A stretch of 64,000 nucleotides of DNA from Gluconacetobacter dulcium (GCF_014174165.1 NZ_JABEQN010000017.1:47515-111514), one strand, 5' to 3'; positions 15,711 to 24,792 are shown, counted from the first letter of the stretch. Notes: generated from the sequence alone by a model not told the origin. Numbers and translations: made by a program.

Positions 15711-16169
15711 TTACAGGCACTCGCGAGACCATTGATAGCGGACGATCGTCACAGGCCAATGCTCATGCGGAAATTCGCCGATATTGCGCAGCCCATGCTT
15801 CTCATAGAAGCGTCGAGCCGCACCATTCGCCACACTGGTGCGCAGCCAGAACCCCTCGGGCATCTCCCGTTTGGCGACATCGAGCAGACTGCTCCCGATG
15901 CCCGCCCCCTTCCGCGCCGGGTCCACAAAAAGCTGCCGCAGCCAGGACGTTTCCGGCTCGAACGCCATAAACCCGGCGATGCCGGATGCATCACACGCCA
16001 CATAGACGCGCCACGCCCGCTTCCATTCCGCTTCGAGGCGCTCACGATATTCCGCCACGTCCGACACGATGTCGGCTTCGACGCCGATAGAAAGCGCACT
16101 CTCACGCCAGAGCCGCGCGACGGCATCAATGTCGTCGCTGCGCAGCGCACGCACGGGACAGGTCGTCAT
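15711..16169 (-). CDS. GNAT-family N-acetyltransferase
   Basis: 152 residues with a complete GNAT fold: the opening PVRALRSDDIDAVARLWRES, the central strand WLRQLFVDPARKGAGIGSSLL with the R/K-G-x-G-x-G/S acetyl-CoA loop (RKGAGIGSSLL), and a final ANGAARRFYEKHGLRNIGEF motif. The latter is typical of small-molecule or protein N-acetyltransferases of the RimI/YhbS sort. The substrate cannot be told from sequence. It converges with the LysR gene with only a few bases between stops, so no terminator of its own is seen. Confidence 0.88.
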   Translation of the reverse strand: MTTCPVRALRSDDIDAVARLWRESALSIGVEADIVSDVAEYRERLEAEWKRAWRVYVACDASGIAGFMAFEPETSWLRQLFVDPARKGAGIGSSLLDVAKREMPEGFWLRTSVANGAARRFYEKHGLRNIGEFPHEHWPVTIVRYQWSRECL

Positions 16170-16363
16170 TTCCCTACGCGCTCATGTTTTCGTTCGCCGG
16201 TTCCGGGGACGTGTTGGTTTCACGATGCTATCCCTGATACCCTCATATACCCTTCCGAACCCCATACCCGCATATCGAATATGATCTCCGCGTCTTCGTC
16301 GTCTTTTTTATTCCGCGAATGTTTTACCCGCCCCATCTCGACGCGTATCGCGGCGAACAGATA

Positions 16364-16801
16364 ATGCTCAACGGGAAAAGGCACATACTCGCCGTTATCG
16401 TGCTCTGCGCCCTGCCGGCCGGATGTACGGATGATGATCAGGGCAAAGGCGACCTGCATACAGCCGTCTCCCGGTGTTTTGCCCGCTACCCGTTCAGGAA
16501 AGGCAGCGCCTACGACCGGTTCACCTGCATCACCAACGCCCATCTCAGATATGGCCCGAGCGCGGTCGGCACCAATTACGACCTGATTTCACAGGTCGAT
16601 CTCGCCTCCCTGCGCATCGGCCTGGATGTCGATGCCGGCACGTTGAGCGTCCCCGAAGCCGAGAAGGAACTGCATTGGGTCACGACCAAGGCCCAAGCCC
16701 AAGCCCAGGCCCAGGCCCAGGCCCAGGCCATCGGGCGGATCAATACCAACCCGGCGGCAACCATGCCACCCCACCGCAGCGCGACAGGATCGACACGATA
16801 A
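16364..16801 (+). CDS. Hypothetical lipoprotein with an Ala-Gln repeat
   Basis: About 145 residues. A lipoprotein signal (MLNGKRHILAVIVLCALPAGC) has Cys21 as the lipid-attachment site, which is why the ATG at 16364 is chosen over one 15 codons upstream. The mature part has two Cys (VSRCFARYPF and FTCITNAHLRYG) and then a helical EAEKELHWVTTK segment. It enters AQAQAQAQAQAQ encoded by six near-identical hexanucleotides (16691-16726). Slippage there would change length by two residues without breaking the frame. The tail is low complexity. No family was recognised, and the ribosome site is poor. Confidence 0.6.
   Translation: MLNGKRHILAVIVLCALPAGCTDDDQGKGDLHTAVSRCFARYPFRKGSAYDRFTCITNAHLRYGPSAVGTNYDLISQVDLASLRIGLDVDAGTLSVPEAEKELHWVTTKAQAQAQAQAQAQAIGRINTNPAATMPPHRSATGSTR
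16691..16726 (+). repeat. Hexanucleotide tandem repeat, six units
   Basis: Six units of GCCCAA/GCCCAG in a row (two A-ending, four G-ending) encode Ala-Gln pairs inside the lipoprotein gene. Units of six bases keep the frame on expansion or contraction. Confidence 0.9.
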
Positions 16802-16872
16802 CCCACACGGGCGGCCCGGCGGTCCCGGCCGAACCGCCGTTACGAACAGTCGCGCGGCCTACCGCGCGATTT

Positions 16873-17472
16873 TCACTGCGTCCGGGGCACGATCACCGGA
16901 TCGGACGATTTCTTGTCCGGATTGGCAACGACCGTTCCCGATTGCGCGGAATAGGTGGCGGAGGTCGACTGGTTCGGCGTGGTCGGCGGATGGAAGGCCG
17001 AAACCGGCCCGAAGATGCCACCGGCTGAACTCTTCATCGTGCCTTCGGGCTGGCGCGCACATCCACGGGTGATGATGGAGCAGATTCCATCCGTTCCCAC
17101 CAGTTCGTCGTTATCGCCGGCATAATGCACGTCCGACACCCGGTCATGATCCAGGCGGATCACGGCGGTGCAGGTCGTCCCGCCACCGCCGCCGAACTGC
17201 GCGATCGTCGTGGCGATATCACCCACCGGAATCAATGTGGAACCGCCATAGCTCGGCTGCGGATGCGTTCCGGTATAAATGAAGATCTGGGTCGTATCAT
17301 TGAGCTGCTTGGTGGCGGCCGGCAGTCCCGCACAGGCTTGGAGGTCATAGGATGTCATGCCGATCATGGTGATCTGCGCCTTGTGAGCCGCCCGGGAATC
17401 CATATATCCGCACCCGCTCAGCCCAAGAGGAAGCGAAAAGACCGCGAGCAGACACAGAGTGCGACAGTTCAT
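16873..17472 (-). CDS. Hypothetical lipoprotein
   Basis: 199 residues. The signal MNCRTLCLLAVFSLPLGLSGCGYMD has a lipobox LSGC with Cys21. The mature protein starts with a short helix and ITMIGMTSYDLQACAGLPAATKQL, which resembles the BamE/SmpA-like pattern of a Gly-Met-Thr turn before a helix, then beta strands (TQIFIYTG and CTAVIRLDHDRVSDVHYAG). Several Cys lie in the middle (DGICSIITRGCARQP), suggesting disulfides. The last 50 residues are Ser/Thr/Pro-rich and probably unstructured. No enzyme motif is seen. It is convergent with the other lipoprotein gene. Confidence 0.65.
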   Translation of the reverse strand: MNCRTLCLLAVFSLPLGLSGCGYMDSRAAHKAQITMIGMTSYDLQACAGLPAATKQLNDTTQIFIYTGTHPQPSYGGSTLIPVGDIATTIAQFGGGGGTTCTAVIRLDHDRVSDVHYAGDNDELVGTDGICSIITRGCARQPEGTMKSSAGGIFGPVSAFHPPTTPNQSTSATYSAQSGTVVANPDKKSSDPVIVPRTQ

Positions 17473-17859
17473 TCCTGGATTATCCCCATAATCAATCTTC
17501 CCACGCCCCGCACGGCGCCTCTATCGCACGAACCTAGTGCGCTCTTTCCGGTCGATGCAAGGCCCAGGCCGGGCACAGAATGTCGCTTTTTCAATGAAAC
17601 GCATTGTTTCATGTATTATGGCCATCTCATGACAGCCGGATCGGCGAATATCTTAACGAAAGAATTACGTCTTTACTTCGCCATTGCCTTCCACGCCCCG
17701 CACGATCATCATGGCACCGATCGTCAGCACGGAGGGCGTCCGTCACGGAACTGGAGCCCGGTCGCGCCAGCCCCCAGCAACGGCGCCTTCGCAACGCGGT
17801 CCGGCCTCACGGCCCCTCATCCCGAACCGCAACGGACATCCAAGGAGACTCTGCCGCTC
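17473..17859. other. Intergenic region with a 19-base palindrome
   Basis: No gene is supported here, although one frame stays open into the DUF4142 gene. At 17594-17612 ATGAAAC and GTTTCAT form a perfect inverted repeat around five bases, the shape of a TetR/AcrR-type operator. It lies between the divergent lipoprotein gene and the DUF4142 gene and could control either. Confidence 0.5.
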
Positions 17860-18420
17860 ATGTCGCTCAAGCCGCTTATGCCGCTCCTGTCTCGCCACAC
17901 ATCGCGCGCCCTGCCTCCGCTCACGGCAGCCCTTCTCGCCCTTGGTGCCTGCACGGCCGGCCAGCCCCCCGTGCCGCCCCTGCCGCCCCTGCAACAGGCC
18001 CCCACCCTCACGATCGCCGACACGGATCTCGTGCAGAAACTCAACGAAATGGACCTGACCCGGATCGCCCTGGCCAAAATCGCCCAGACCAACGCCGCCC
18101 GCAGCGACATCGCCACCCTCGGCGCGACCATGGTCAAGGACCTGACCGGCAATCAGGACAGGCTGGCGAAGCTGGTATCAGCCCACGCCATCACCCTGGC
18201 CCCCAAGCCGTCCGCCGCGAACCAGAAGATCATCGACCGGATGCAGCACCTCCATGGCGCCGCGTTCGACCGCGCCTACATACGCTACCTGTCGCGCGAC
18301 GACGCCAGAATGAAACCCGTCCTCGAAAGCGGAATTACCAGTTCCAAGAACGCCGACCTGACCAAACTCGCCACCGACACCAAAACCCTGCTCGCCGCCT
18401 ACGAGGCCCAGCTCAAATAA
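17860..18420 (+). CDS. DUF4142 outer-membrane or periplasmic protein
   Basis: 186 residues starting at 17860, with AAGGAG 12 bases upstream. A signal with a lipobox-like LGAC (PPLTAALLALGACTAG) suggests a lipoprotein. A proline-rich spacer then leads into the DUF4142 helix bundle: TDLVQKLNEMDLTRIALAKIAQTNA, IATLGATMVKDLTGNQDRL, and AFDRAYIRYLSRDDARMKPVLE. This fold is ferritin-like without conserved metal ligands and is common in acetic acid bacteria and rhizobia; its role is unknown, often linked to envelope stress. A 19-base palindrome lies 250 bases upstream. Confidence 0.85.
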   Translation: MSLKPLMPLLSRHTSRALPPLTAALLALGACTAGQPPVPPLPPLQQAPTLTIADTDLVQKLNEMDLTRIALAKIAQTNAARSDIATLGATMVKDLTGNQDRLAKLVSAHAITLAPKPSAANQKIIDRMQHLHGAAFDRAYIRYLSRDDARMKPVLESGITSSKNADLTKLATDTKTLLAAYEAQLK

Positions 18421-18513
18421 ACCGCCATCAGCGGCAGAGGGGCGCCGGCGACCCAGACCGTGCCAGCGCCCCCGATGCCCGATGCCTCGTCGGGGTTCGC
18501 CCGCATCAGGCCG

Positions 18514-19071
18514 TCAGGGATTATCCAGCGGGCCATCGGATATTGCCCATTCCGGCCGCAACAATCCCATGATCGCAGCATCCCAACACACCCCATCGAC
18601 GCATGCAGCAGAACGCCGCACCCCCTCCGTCCTGAAGCCGAGTTTCTCGTAAGTCCGAATGGCGGGCGTGTTCCACGTGTACACGTTCAGTTCCACGCGC
18701 CCGATCGCAGGTTGCGCGAACGCCTCGTCCACGATCAGACGCAGCATCGGCCTCGCCACCCCTTGCCCCCGTGCAGCAGGCGCCACGACCACGCGGGACA
18801 GTCGGGCATTGCCGTTGCGCCAATCGAAGCCGAGTTGCGCATGGCCGACCATCGCGTCTTTGCATGTAACCATCCAGCACAGGCGTGACGGCGGCACAGA
18901 CTCTGCCTCGGCCAGCATGCCCTCAAGCTGTGGCACCGTGAGCGGGAACGACAAAGCCGGCCCGCCCCACTGCACGACATCCGCCTGACTGGCGAACCAT
19001 TGTGAAAACAGCGGGAAATGTTCGGATCCGAAGGGAACGAGACGGAGCACAGAAAACCTCCCGAGTTTCAA
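18514..19071 (-). CDS. GNAT-family N-acetyltransferase (RimJ/RimL-like)
   Basis: 185 residues of the RimJ/RimL type: LRLVPFGSEHFPLFSQWF opening, then VGHAQLGFDWRNGNARLSRVVVAPAARGQGVARPMLRLIVDEAF with the R-G-x-G-x-A acetyl-CoA loop, and VELNVYTWNTPAIRTYEKLGF near the end, which is the V-x-L-x-V-x-x-x-N-x-x-A-x-x-x-Y-x-K-x-G-F signature. Acts in the cytosol on an unknown amine, possibly a ribosomal protein N-terminus or an antibiotic-like compound. It stands alone between the DUF4142 gene and a dehydrogenase scrap on the same strand. Confidence 0.88.
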   Translation of the reverse strand: MKLGRFSVLRLVPFGSEHFPLFSQWFASQADVVQWGGPALSFPLTVPQLEGMLAEAESVPPSRLCWMVTCKDAMVGHAQLGFDWRNGNARLSRVVVAPAARGQGVARPMLRLIVDEAFAQPAIGRVELNVYTWNTPAIRTYEKLGFRTEGVRRSAACVDGVCWDAAIMGLLRPEWAISDGPLDNP

Positions 19072-19099
19072 TCGGTTTTTCCAACCATTTCCCTGGAAA

Positions 19100-19219
19100 T
19101 CACGTCGGAACGGCCGCAGAACCGGCCAGTAGACCGCCGTCGATATTGATCTCCGCTCCCGTCACATAGGTTGCTTCATCCGAAGCCAGCATGATCGCGA
19201 TGGCAGCAACCTCGTCGGG
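19100..19219 (-). pseudogene. Short-chain dehydrogenase, last 40 codons only
   Basis: The minus-strand frame ending with TGA at 19100-19102 reads [30 protein letters not shown] and ends a dozen residues later. That is the conserved C-terminal strand-helix of SDR enzymes (G-x-x-I-x-x-D-G-G). Just upstream is an in-frame stop, and beyond it the end of the MscS gene starts. The Rossmann fold and Ser-Tyr-Lys site are absent. A deletion removed the body of the gene, probably when the present neighbours were joined. Confidence 0.8.
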
Positions 19220-19222
19220 CCT

Positions 19223-21829
19223 TCAGCGAGATGCAGGCGGCGAGCCCCCTGCCGGGGCGTCGGGCAGGGCCGCGCTCTCCGGCACACCCTCCTCCGCCCC
19301 CGCCGGCCCCGGAGGCGCTGGAATCAATTCCACACTCTGCACCGGCCGCGCCAGCCGGATGCCCTCGCTGGCAAAGCGCTGCACCAGCAGGCGGTTGAAC
19401 GCCCGCTGCACCGGCCAGCGCGCCTTGTCGGTGCAGACGATCTGACCAAGCAGCGTCACAGCCTGCGAAGACACCGCGTTCACCCCCTGATATTGCAGGT
19501 CACCCAGCATGCCGGGCGCCAGATCCGGGTCCTTGCGCATATCCTGCACGATCTCCGCCAGTACGGCGGCGACCCGGTCGATATCCTGATCCGGCGCGAT
19601 ATCGACGCTGACGGCGGCATTGCCCCGGCCGCGATTGACGTTGGTGACGGTGGAAACGGCGCTGAAGGGAATGATATGCACCGACCCATCGCTCGCGCGC
19701 AGCCGCAGGGTACGGATCGACAGCGTCTCCACCGTGCCGGACAGGCCACCGGCGGTCACCGAATCCCCCACCTCCATCGCGTTTTCCAGCAACAGGAAGA
19801 TGCCGGTGATGAAATCCTGCACCAGTTTCTGCGACCCGAACCCGACGGCCACACCGATAATCCCCGCCCCGGCCAGCAGCGGCGCGATATCGATCCCGAT
19901 CTGGCTGAGCACGGTCATGAGCACCACGATGCTCAGACACACCAGCAGCACCGTGCGCAGGATCGGCGACAGCGTACGCAGGCGCATCGCCCGTCCCGGC
20001 TGCGCGCTGCTGGTATAGTGCTCGATCTGCCGGTCCAGCGTGGCGTTGACATATTCCCAGACGACGATGCCGATCGCCAGCGCCACCAGCACCGTGGCGG
20101 CGGCCGAAACCAGCCGGCGCCCCACCATGCCGTCAGCAAACCACGCGAAGGCCGGCACCCCCCAGGCCTGCAACAGCGTGACCGCACCCGCAATCCCGAG
20201 AATCCACGCCAGCGCCTGACGGACATAGGGATAATACCGCGCGCCACGCAGTGCCACGCCGGCGGCGGCGGCACCGGCCTCCTGGCCGGGCCGGAATGTA
20301 CGGTCCAGCAACCCGAACAGCAGGGTCGCCAACGCCCGGAACACGATCAGCACCCCGAGCGCGATGGCGCACAGTTGCCAGATCCGCATATAACCACCGG
20401 GAAGATCGGCCGCCGACACCAGCCACAACGCGGCATCGAGCACCAGCGCGACGATCCACCACCGGTCGGCCAGCCCGTCGAACAGCCCATGCCCCAGCCG
20501 CCAGCGCATCACGGCCGACGGCTGCAACATGGCCGCGACCGGGCGCCGCATTCTCAGGATCAATCCCGCCACCAGCAAATGTTCCGCCAGCAGGATCGCC
20601 AGCCCGATCGCATTCTGCCCCGGTTCCGACAGCCCCAGCAGCCCACCGGCATCAGCCAGACACAGGGCCGCGACAGGCAGCACGATCAGCGCAGTCGTCC
20701 AGGCGGTCAGACTGCGCGCCATGTCGTCACCCAGCGGCAGCGGCCGCAGATGCGGCAGCCGTGGCGAGAGCAGAGCGGCGAGGAAAACGATCGCCGCATG
20801 ACCGATCGCGTACGCATTGATGACCATCATCATGATCTGCGCCGCCGGCAGGGCCGCGTCCTCATCGCCGGCCAGGACATTGGCCATCAGCGTGGCGACC
20901 CCGAGGAAAGCGGCCACCGGCGCCAGTTCCAGCACCAGGCGCAGCACGACCCATGGCAGCAGCCGCAATTGCCGCAGCAGGCGCGCCGCGCGCCAGCGGC
21001 TTGTGGCTTCCTGCACGCGCACCCGTTCGGCGCTGGCCCCGTCGCCGTCAGGCTCCACGCTCCCACCCGGCGGCAGGGCCGTCGCCGCATGGTCCGTTTC
21101 GTCCATCGGCTCGCCGATCGGCTCGACCATCGGCTCGGCGATCGGTTCGGCCACCGGCAGAGGCAGCCGCGTCGCCAGCCTTCCATCGATCCGAACCAGA
21201 TAGCGATGCAGCAGCATCGCCAGCCCACGCTCGACAGCCAGCCCGACCAACATCACCAGCCCCAGCCGCCACCCCAGAGCCACAAGGCCGTCGCGCTGGG
21301 CACCGGGCGCCATCATCCGCTCCCCCCAGATGCCCACACTGCTCAGATCGCTGAATAACGCGCCGAAATGGCGCACATGCTGGATAATCGTGCCGGCCAT
21401 GCCACCCAGCCCATGCAGTGCCACGGCGCCAAGACTGCCCGGCGCCAGTGCGATCGGCGCAGGCTTATCCGCCGCAGCCGCTGGCGCGGGCGCACTGGCC
21501 GCCTTCGCTGCCTCAGCCGCTTTCCCGTCGGCGGCCCCCGGCGGCAACGCCTGCAATGCGCGCAGATCCTGCAAAAAAGCCGCACGTCGCTGAGGATCGT
21601 CCAGCGTATCCAGCAGGTGCCGCAACTGGGTACGATCCGGCGCCACGGCCCGCTGCGCCGAAGCCGCGCGATCCTGCGCCTGTGCCGCCGGCACCAGAGC
21701 CGAACGCGGCACGATGCCCGAAAGCAGCACGACCACCATCAACGCAAGGGCGGCACACGGGCGGGCAAAAGAAAGACGAACGCCAAAAGAGCGAGCAAGG
21801 CGAGGCGTGGCGGAAACGTCGACGGACAT
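19223..21829 (-). CDS. Large mechanosensitive channel, MscS family
   Basis: About 868 residues. The ATG at 21829 is chosen because GGAGGA lies five to six bases upstream and a signal peptide follows (ALALMVVVLLSGIVPRS, ending near AAQAQD). A periplasmic helical part with Ala/Pro-rich linkers leads to about ten membrane segments. The MscS core lies near the C-terminus: IDIAPLLAGAGIIGVAVGFGSQKLVQDFITGIFLLLENAMEVGD, where the Gly/Ala-rich pore helix is followed by the QKLVQDF hinge and the beta domain (IRTLRLRASDGSVHIIPFS). The role is release of solutes under osmotic downshock in the inner membrane. Length fits the MscK/YbdG-like large class. An acidic, Pro-rich linker (around EPIAEPMVEPIGEPMDE) is unusual and may be flexible. 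Confidence 0.9.
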   Translation of the reverse strand: MSVDVSATPRLARSFGVRLSFARPCAALALMVVVLLSGIVPRSALVPAAQAQDRAASAQRAVAPDRTQLRHLLDTLDDPQRRAAFLQDLRALQALPPGAADGKAAEAAKAASAPAPAAAADKPAPIALAPGSLGAVALHGLGGMAGTIIQHVRHFGALFSDLSSVGIWGERMMAPGAQRDGLVALGWRLGLVMLVGLAVERGLAMLLHRYLVRIDGRLATRLPLPVAEPIAEPMVEPIGEPMDETDHAATALPPGGSVEPDGDGASAERVRVQEATSRWRAARLLRQLRLLPWVVLRLVLELAPVAAFLGVATLMANVLAGDEDAALPAAQIMMMVINAYAIGHAAIVFLAALLSPRLPHLRPLPLGDDMARSLTAWTTALIVLPVAALCLADAGGLLGLSEPGQNAIGLAILLAEHLLVAGLILRMRRPVAAMLQPSAVMRWRLGHGLFDGLADRWWIVALVLDAALWLVSAADLPGGYMRIWQLCAIALGVLIVFRALATLLFGLLDRTFRPGQEAGAAAAGVALRGARYYPYVRQALAWILGIAGAVTLLQAWGVPAFAWFADGMVGRRLVSAAATVLVALAIGIVVWEYVNATLDRQIEHYTSSAQPGRAMRLRTLSPILRTVLLVCLSIVVLMTVLSQIGIDIAPLLAGAGIIGVAVGFGSQKLVQDFITGIFLLLENAMEVGDSVTAGGLSGTVETLSIRTLRLRASDGSVHIIPFSAVSTVTNVNRGRGNAAVSVDIAPDQDIDRVAAVLAEIVQDMRKDPDLAPGMLGDLQYQGVNAVSSQAVTLLGQIVCTDKARWPVQRAFNRLLVQRFASEGIRLARPVQSVELIPAPPGPAGAEEGVPESAALPDAPAGGSPPASR

Positions 21830-22064
21830 GAGTCCTCCGGCTGAGGGATCTGACGGGCGGGAACGAAGCCACGGCGAAAGAAGATTTTTGCGCCGACGGA
21901 TAGATTTAAACGCATGAGATAGCAGGAAAGTTCGCCAGAATCCCGCCATCACGCCCGATCGTCCGAACGGCGCGCATCCGAAAGGCGGGCCGGACGCCGT
22001 GCCGATCGCCCGGACGGACGTTTCCACACACCGGAACGGGCCTGCCGAACCCCACGAGCCCAAA

Positions 22065-22093
22065 TAAAAAACCGGGGCCGAAGCCCCGGTTTT
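22065..22093 (-). terminator. Rho-independent terminator of the TetR gene
   Basis: An 11-base-pair stem (AAAACCGGGGC with GCCCCGGTTTT) with a four-base loop, flanked by A/T tracts on both sides. On the minus strand it follows the TetR stop by about 80 bases and ends in a T-run; it would also stop + strand transcription. Confidence 0.85.
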
Positions 22094-22171
22094 CCACATG
22101 ATTTGGAGTGCAGGCTCGGCCTGTTCCGTCACAACGATGGCGCGAATGCCGCCCGAGCGACTTGATCTGGA

Positions 22172-22852
22172 TCAAACCGCTTCATCACGAACCGGTTCCG
22201 GCACCGGCGGCCCCTTGCCGACCTGGAACGTGTTGAGGAACATCCGCGTCACCGTCCGCGCAATCATCGCGATATGGACGGGGTCGGCATCCACCGGCAG
22301 TTGCAGACGTTTGCGCCAGGTAATCCGCGTCTGGCACAGGGCATAGAACAGTTCCGCCGCCAGTTCGGGATCGGGCACGTCCAGAATGCCCTCGCGGGTC
22401 CGCGCCCGCAGCCAGTCGGCCAGAATCCCCACCGCCTTGCACGGCCCCACCTGCCAGAACGTCTCGGCCAGATGTGGAAACGTCGCGGCTTCCGACACCA
22501 CGATGCGGTTCAGCATCAGCGACAGCGGCGAGGTGGTCAGCCGGATCATCGCGGTGGCGATGTCTTCCAGCGTGGCCTCGGGACTCTGCGCCTCCCCGAT
22601 CGTCTCGAACAGGTTGGGCAGCTTCTCGCACGCGCATTCCTCGATGAAGGCCGCGAACAGACTCGCCTTGCTGTCATAGTAATTATAGAGCGTCCCCTTC
22701 GAGACCCCGGCATCCCGCGCGATCTGCGACATGCTGGCCCCTTCGTAGCCGTGCTCGGCAAAGACCCGGGCCGCGCCATCCATGATCTGCCGCCGCTTCG
22801 CGCTGGAAATCCCCGGCAGATCCGGCACGGTGGGCGACTGAGCGGCTGACAT
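22172..22852 (-). CDS. TetR/AcrR-family repressor of the efflux gene
   Basis: 226 residues from the ATG at 22852. The N-terminal helix-turn-helix (RRQIMDGAARVFAEHGYEGASMSQIARDAGVSKGTLYNYYDSKASLF) is a textbook TetR DNA-binding domain. The rest is the helical ligand/dimer domain, including a late TRITWRKRLQLPVDADPVHI stretch as in TetR_C-type AcrR regulators. It is divergent from the efflux outer-membrane gene, and a perfect 21-base palindrome lies between them, so it very likely represses that gene and itself. Its inducer is unknown. An ATG nine codons upstream lies nearer to the palindrome and is a second choice. Confidence 0.9.
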   Translation of the reverse strand: MSAAQSPTVPDLPGISSAKRRQIMDGAARVFAEHGYEGASMSQIARDAGVSKGTLYNYYDSKASLFAAFIEECACEKLPNLFETIGEAQSPEATLEDIATAMIRLTTSPLSLMLNRIVVSEAATFPHLAETFWQVGPCKAVGILADWLRARTREGILDVPDPELAAELFYALCQTRITWRKRLQLPVDADPVHIAMIARTVTRMFLNTFQVGKGPPVPEPVRDEAV

Positions 22853-22934
22853 GGTGCGTACTGAACCTCCGGCGAGCATTGCTTTCCGGCCCGGACGGAT
22901 TGACCAGACGGGGAAAGCCGATAGGGTATCGGCA

Positions 22935-22955
22935 ATGACCGAACCGGTCGGTCAT
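22935..22955. promoter_or_regulatory. Palindromic operator, probably for the TetR regulator
   Basis: ATGACCGA and TCGGTCAT form a perfect eight-base inverted repeat around ACCGG in the gap between the TetR gene and the efflux gene. GACCG-N-CGGTC half-sites are common for TetR/AcrR repressors. Confidence 0.7.
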
Positions 22956-23034
22956 TATTCATGATGATGTCATATTGCCTCCCGTCATGTCGATAGGACC
23001 GCTGGCGGGACCGGGGGAAGCAGGGGACCGTCTG

Positions 23035-24639
23035 GTGCATAAGGGATATTCTTGGCGGGCCGCCATCATCGGTTTGTCTGCGCTGGCCGGCGGTTGCGCG
23101 GTCGGGCCGGACTTCCACAAGCCCGCGACCTGGACGCCTCCGCACTGGGCCGGACCGGGCGCCACGCCGCCGACCGGCCCCGCAACCGGCCGGGTCACCA
23201 GCGACATTTCCGACGCAACGCCCGACCCCGCATGGTGGGATGTGTTCCACGATGCCGAACTGTCGGCACTGGAGCGCCGCGTGGCGTCGCAGAACCTGTC
23301 GGTCGCCATCGCCACCGCCCGACTGGCGCAGAGCCGCGCCCAGCTCCGCATTGCCGGGGCCGAGCGCTATCCGGGCCTCAGCGCCGCCGGGTCGTACTCC
23401 CGCGCGCAATACAGCACCAAGATGCTGCAACGCATCGTCAGCGACGTGGGCAAGACCCCGCAGGTCCAGCAGGCCCTCGGCGGACAACTGGGCGGCGCCA
23501 GCCTGGCCGACGAATCGGGCCAGCTCTCGATCCCCCTCTTCGACCAGTGGAAGGACAGTATCGACGCGACGTGGGAGGTCGATCTGTGGGGCCGCGTCCG
23601 CCGACAGTACGAAGCCGCCGGAGCCGACATGCAGGCGTCGGACGAGGAACGGCGTGGCGTGCTGACCGCCCGCATGGCCGAACTGGCCCGCGACTACATG
23701 GCCCTGCGCGAGGCGCAGACCCAGTTGCACATCCTGCTGGACAATCGCGACACCGCGGCCCGCACGCTGGAACTCAGCCGCCAGCGCAACCGGGCCGGAC
23801 TGGTCAGCGAACTGGACGTGGAAAGCGCGCAATCCCAGCTCGACGCCACAACGGCGCGTATCCCGCAGACCGAGCAGCAGATCGCCTTGCAGATCAACGC
23901 GCTCAGCCTGCTGCTGGGCGAACCCCCGGCCGCCCTGGCCGGCGAACTGCTCAAGGCCGAGGCCATCCCGCCGGTGCCGCCGCGCGTCCCGGCCGGCGTG
24001 CCGTCCGAACTGGCCCGCCGCCGCCCCGACATCCGCCAGGCCGAGGCCCAGCTTCACGCGGCCACAGCGCAGGTCGGCGAGGCGGTCGCCGAGTTCTACC
24101 CCCGCGTGACCATCGACGCCGGCTTCGGCTTCCAGTCCCTGTCGTTCCGCGACCTGGGGTTCTGGAACGCACGGGCCTGGAATGTCGGCCCCTCGATCAC
24201 CCTGCCGATCTTCCAGGGCGGCCGACTGCGCGGTCAGCTCGAACTGCGCAAATCGGCCCAGCAGGAAGCCGCGATTTCCTACCGCCAGACGGTTCTGGGC
24301 GCGTGGCACGAGGTCGATAACGCCCTGACCGCCTATCGCGACGAACAGATGCGCCGCGACAGCCTGGCGCGCGAGGTCGCGGCCGACCAGCGCGGGCTGG
24401 ACCTGGCCCGCGACCAGTATCGTCATGGCATGGTGACGTTCCTGACGGTGCTGGACGCCGAGCGCCGAATCCTGGGCGCGCAGACCGACCTGGCCAGCAG
24501 CACGGCCACCCTGTCGACCGACCTGGTGCAGCTTTATTCCGCCTTGGGCGGCGGATGGGAGACCACGTTCCCCGACGCGACGCCTCCGGCCACGGCCCCG
24601 CGCAGGGTCGCCCAGACCACGCCCCATGGGCCGGCGTAA
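23035..24639 (+). CDS. Efflux outer-membrane lipoprotein, NodT/OprM family
   Basis: About 534 residues. The GTG at 23035 gives a normal lipoprotein signal ending LIGLSALAGGC (lipid on Cys21, sequence GLSALAGGCAVGPDFHKP); an in-frame ATG at 22987 would add 16 residues and has no ribosome site. The GCAVGPDFHKP start, two tandem TolC-like repeats (SVAIATARLAQSRAQLRIAG and RRPDIRQAEAQLHAATAQVGEAVAEFYPRV) and the GRLRGQLELRKSAQQEA segment mark the NodT class. It forms the outer-membrane duct for an RND or MFS pump. No inner pump is adjacent, so its partner must be elsewhere. Control by the divergent TetR gene is likely. Confidence 0.92.
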   Translation: MHKGYSWRAAIIGLSALAGGCAVGPDFHKPATWTPPHWAGPGATPPTGPATGRVTSDISDATPDPAWWDVFHDAELSALERRVASQNLSVAIATARLAQSRAQLRIAGAERYPGLSAAGSYSRAQYSTKMLQRIVSDVGKTPQVQQALGGQLGGASLADESGQLSIPLFDQWKDSIDATWEVDLWGRVRRQYEAAGADMQASDEERRGVLTARMAELARDYMALREAQTQLHILLDNRDTAARTLELSRQRNRAGLVSELDVESAQSQLDATTARIPQTEQQIALQINALSLLLGEPPAALAGELLKAEAIPPVPPRVPAGVPSELARRRPDIRQAEAQLHAATAQVGEAVAEFYPRVTIDAGFGFQSLSFRDLGFWNARAWNVGPSITLPIFQGGRLRGQLELRKSAQQEAAISYRQTVLGAWHEVDNALTAYRDEQMRRDSLAREVAADQRGLDLARDQYRHGMVTFLTVLDAERRILGAQTDLASSTATLSTDLVQLYSALGGGWETTFPDATPPATAPRRVAQTTPHGPA

Positions 24640-24792
24640 GGGGAACTCCGATTCGAAACCCGCTTTTCCAGACGAATCCGGGCGGCTTCAGGCTTGGCGG
24701 ATGGCGGAGGCCGGCGTATAAGCCGCCCGTTTCGCGGCGGGTCCCTGTCGGGCGATAATCTCGTCCAGGGGCGAAATTCAAGGACGCGCACC

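Noticed and set aside
19493..21358. A 621-codon open frame opposite the MscS gene
   Set aside because: Gln/His/Arg-rich antisense frame of a GC-rich gene, with no ribosome site or motif.
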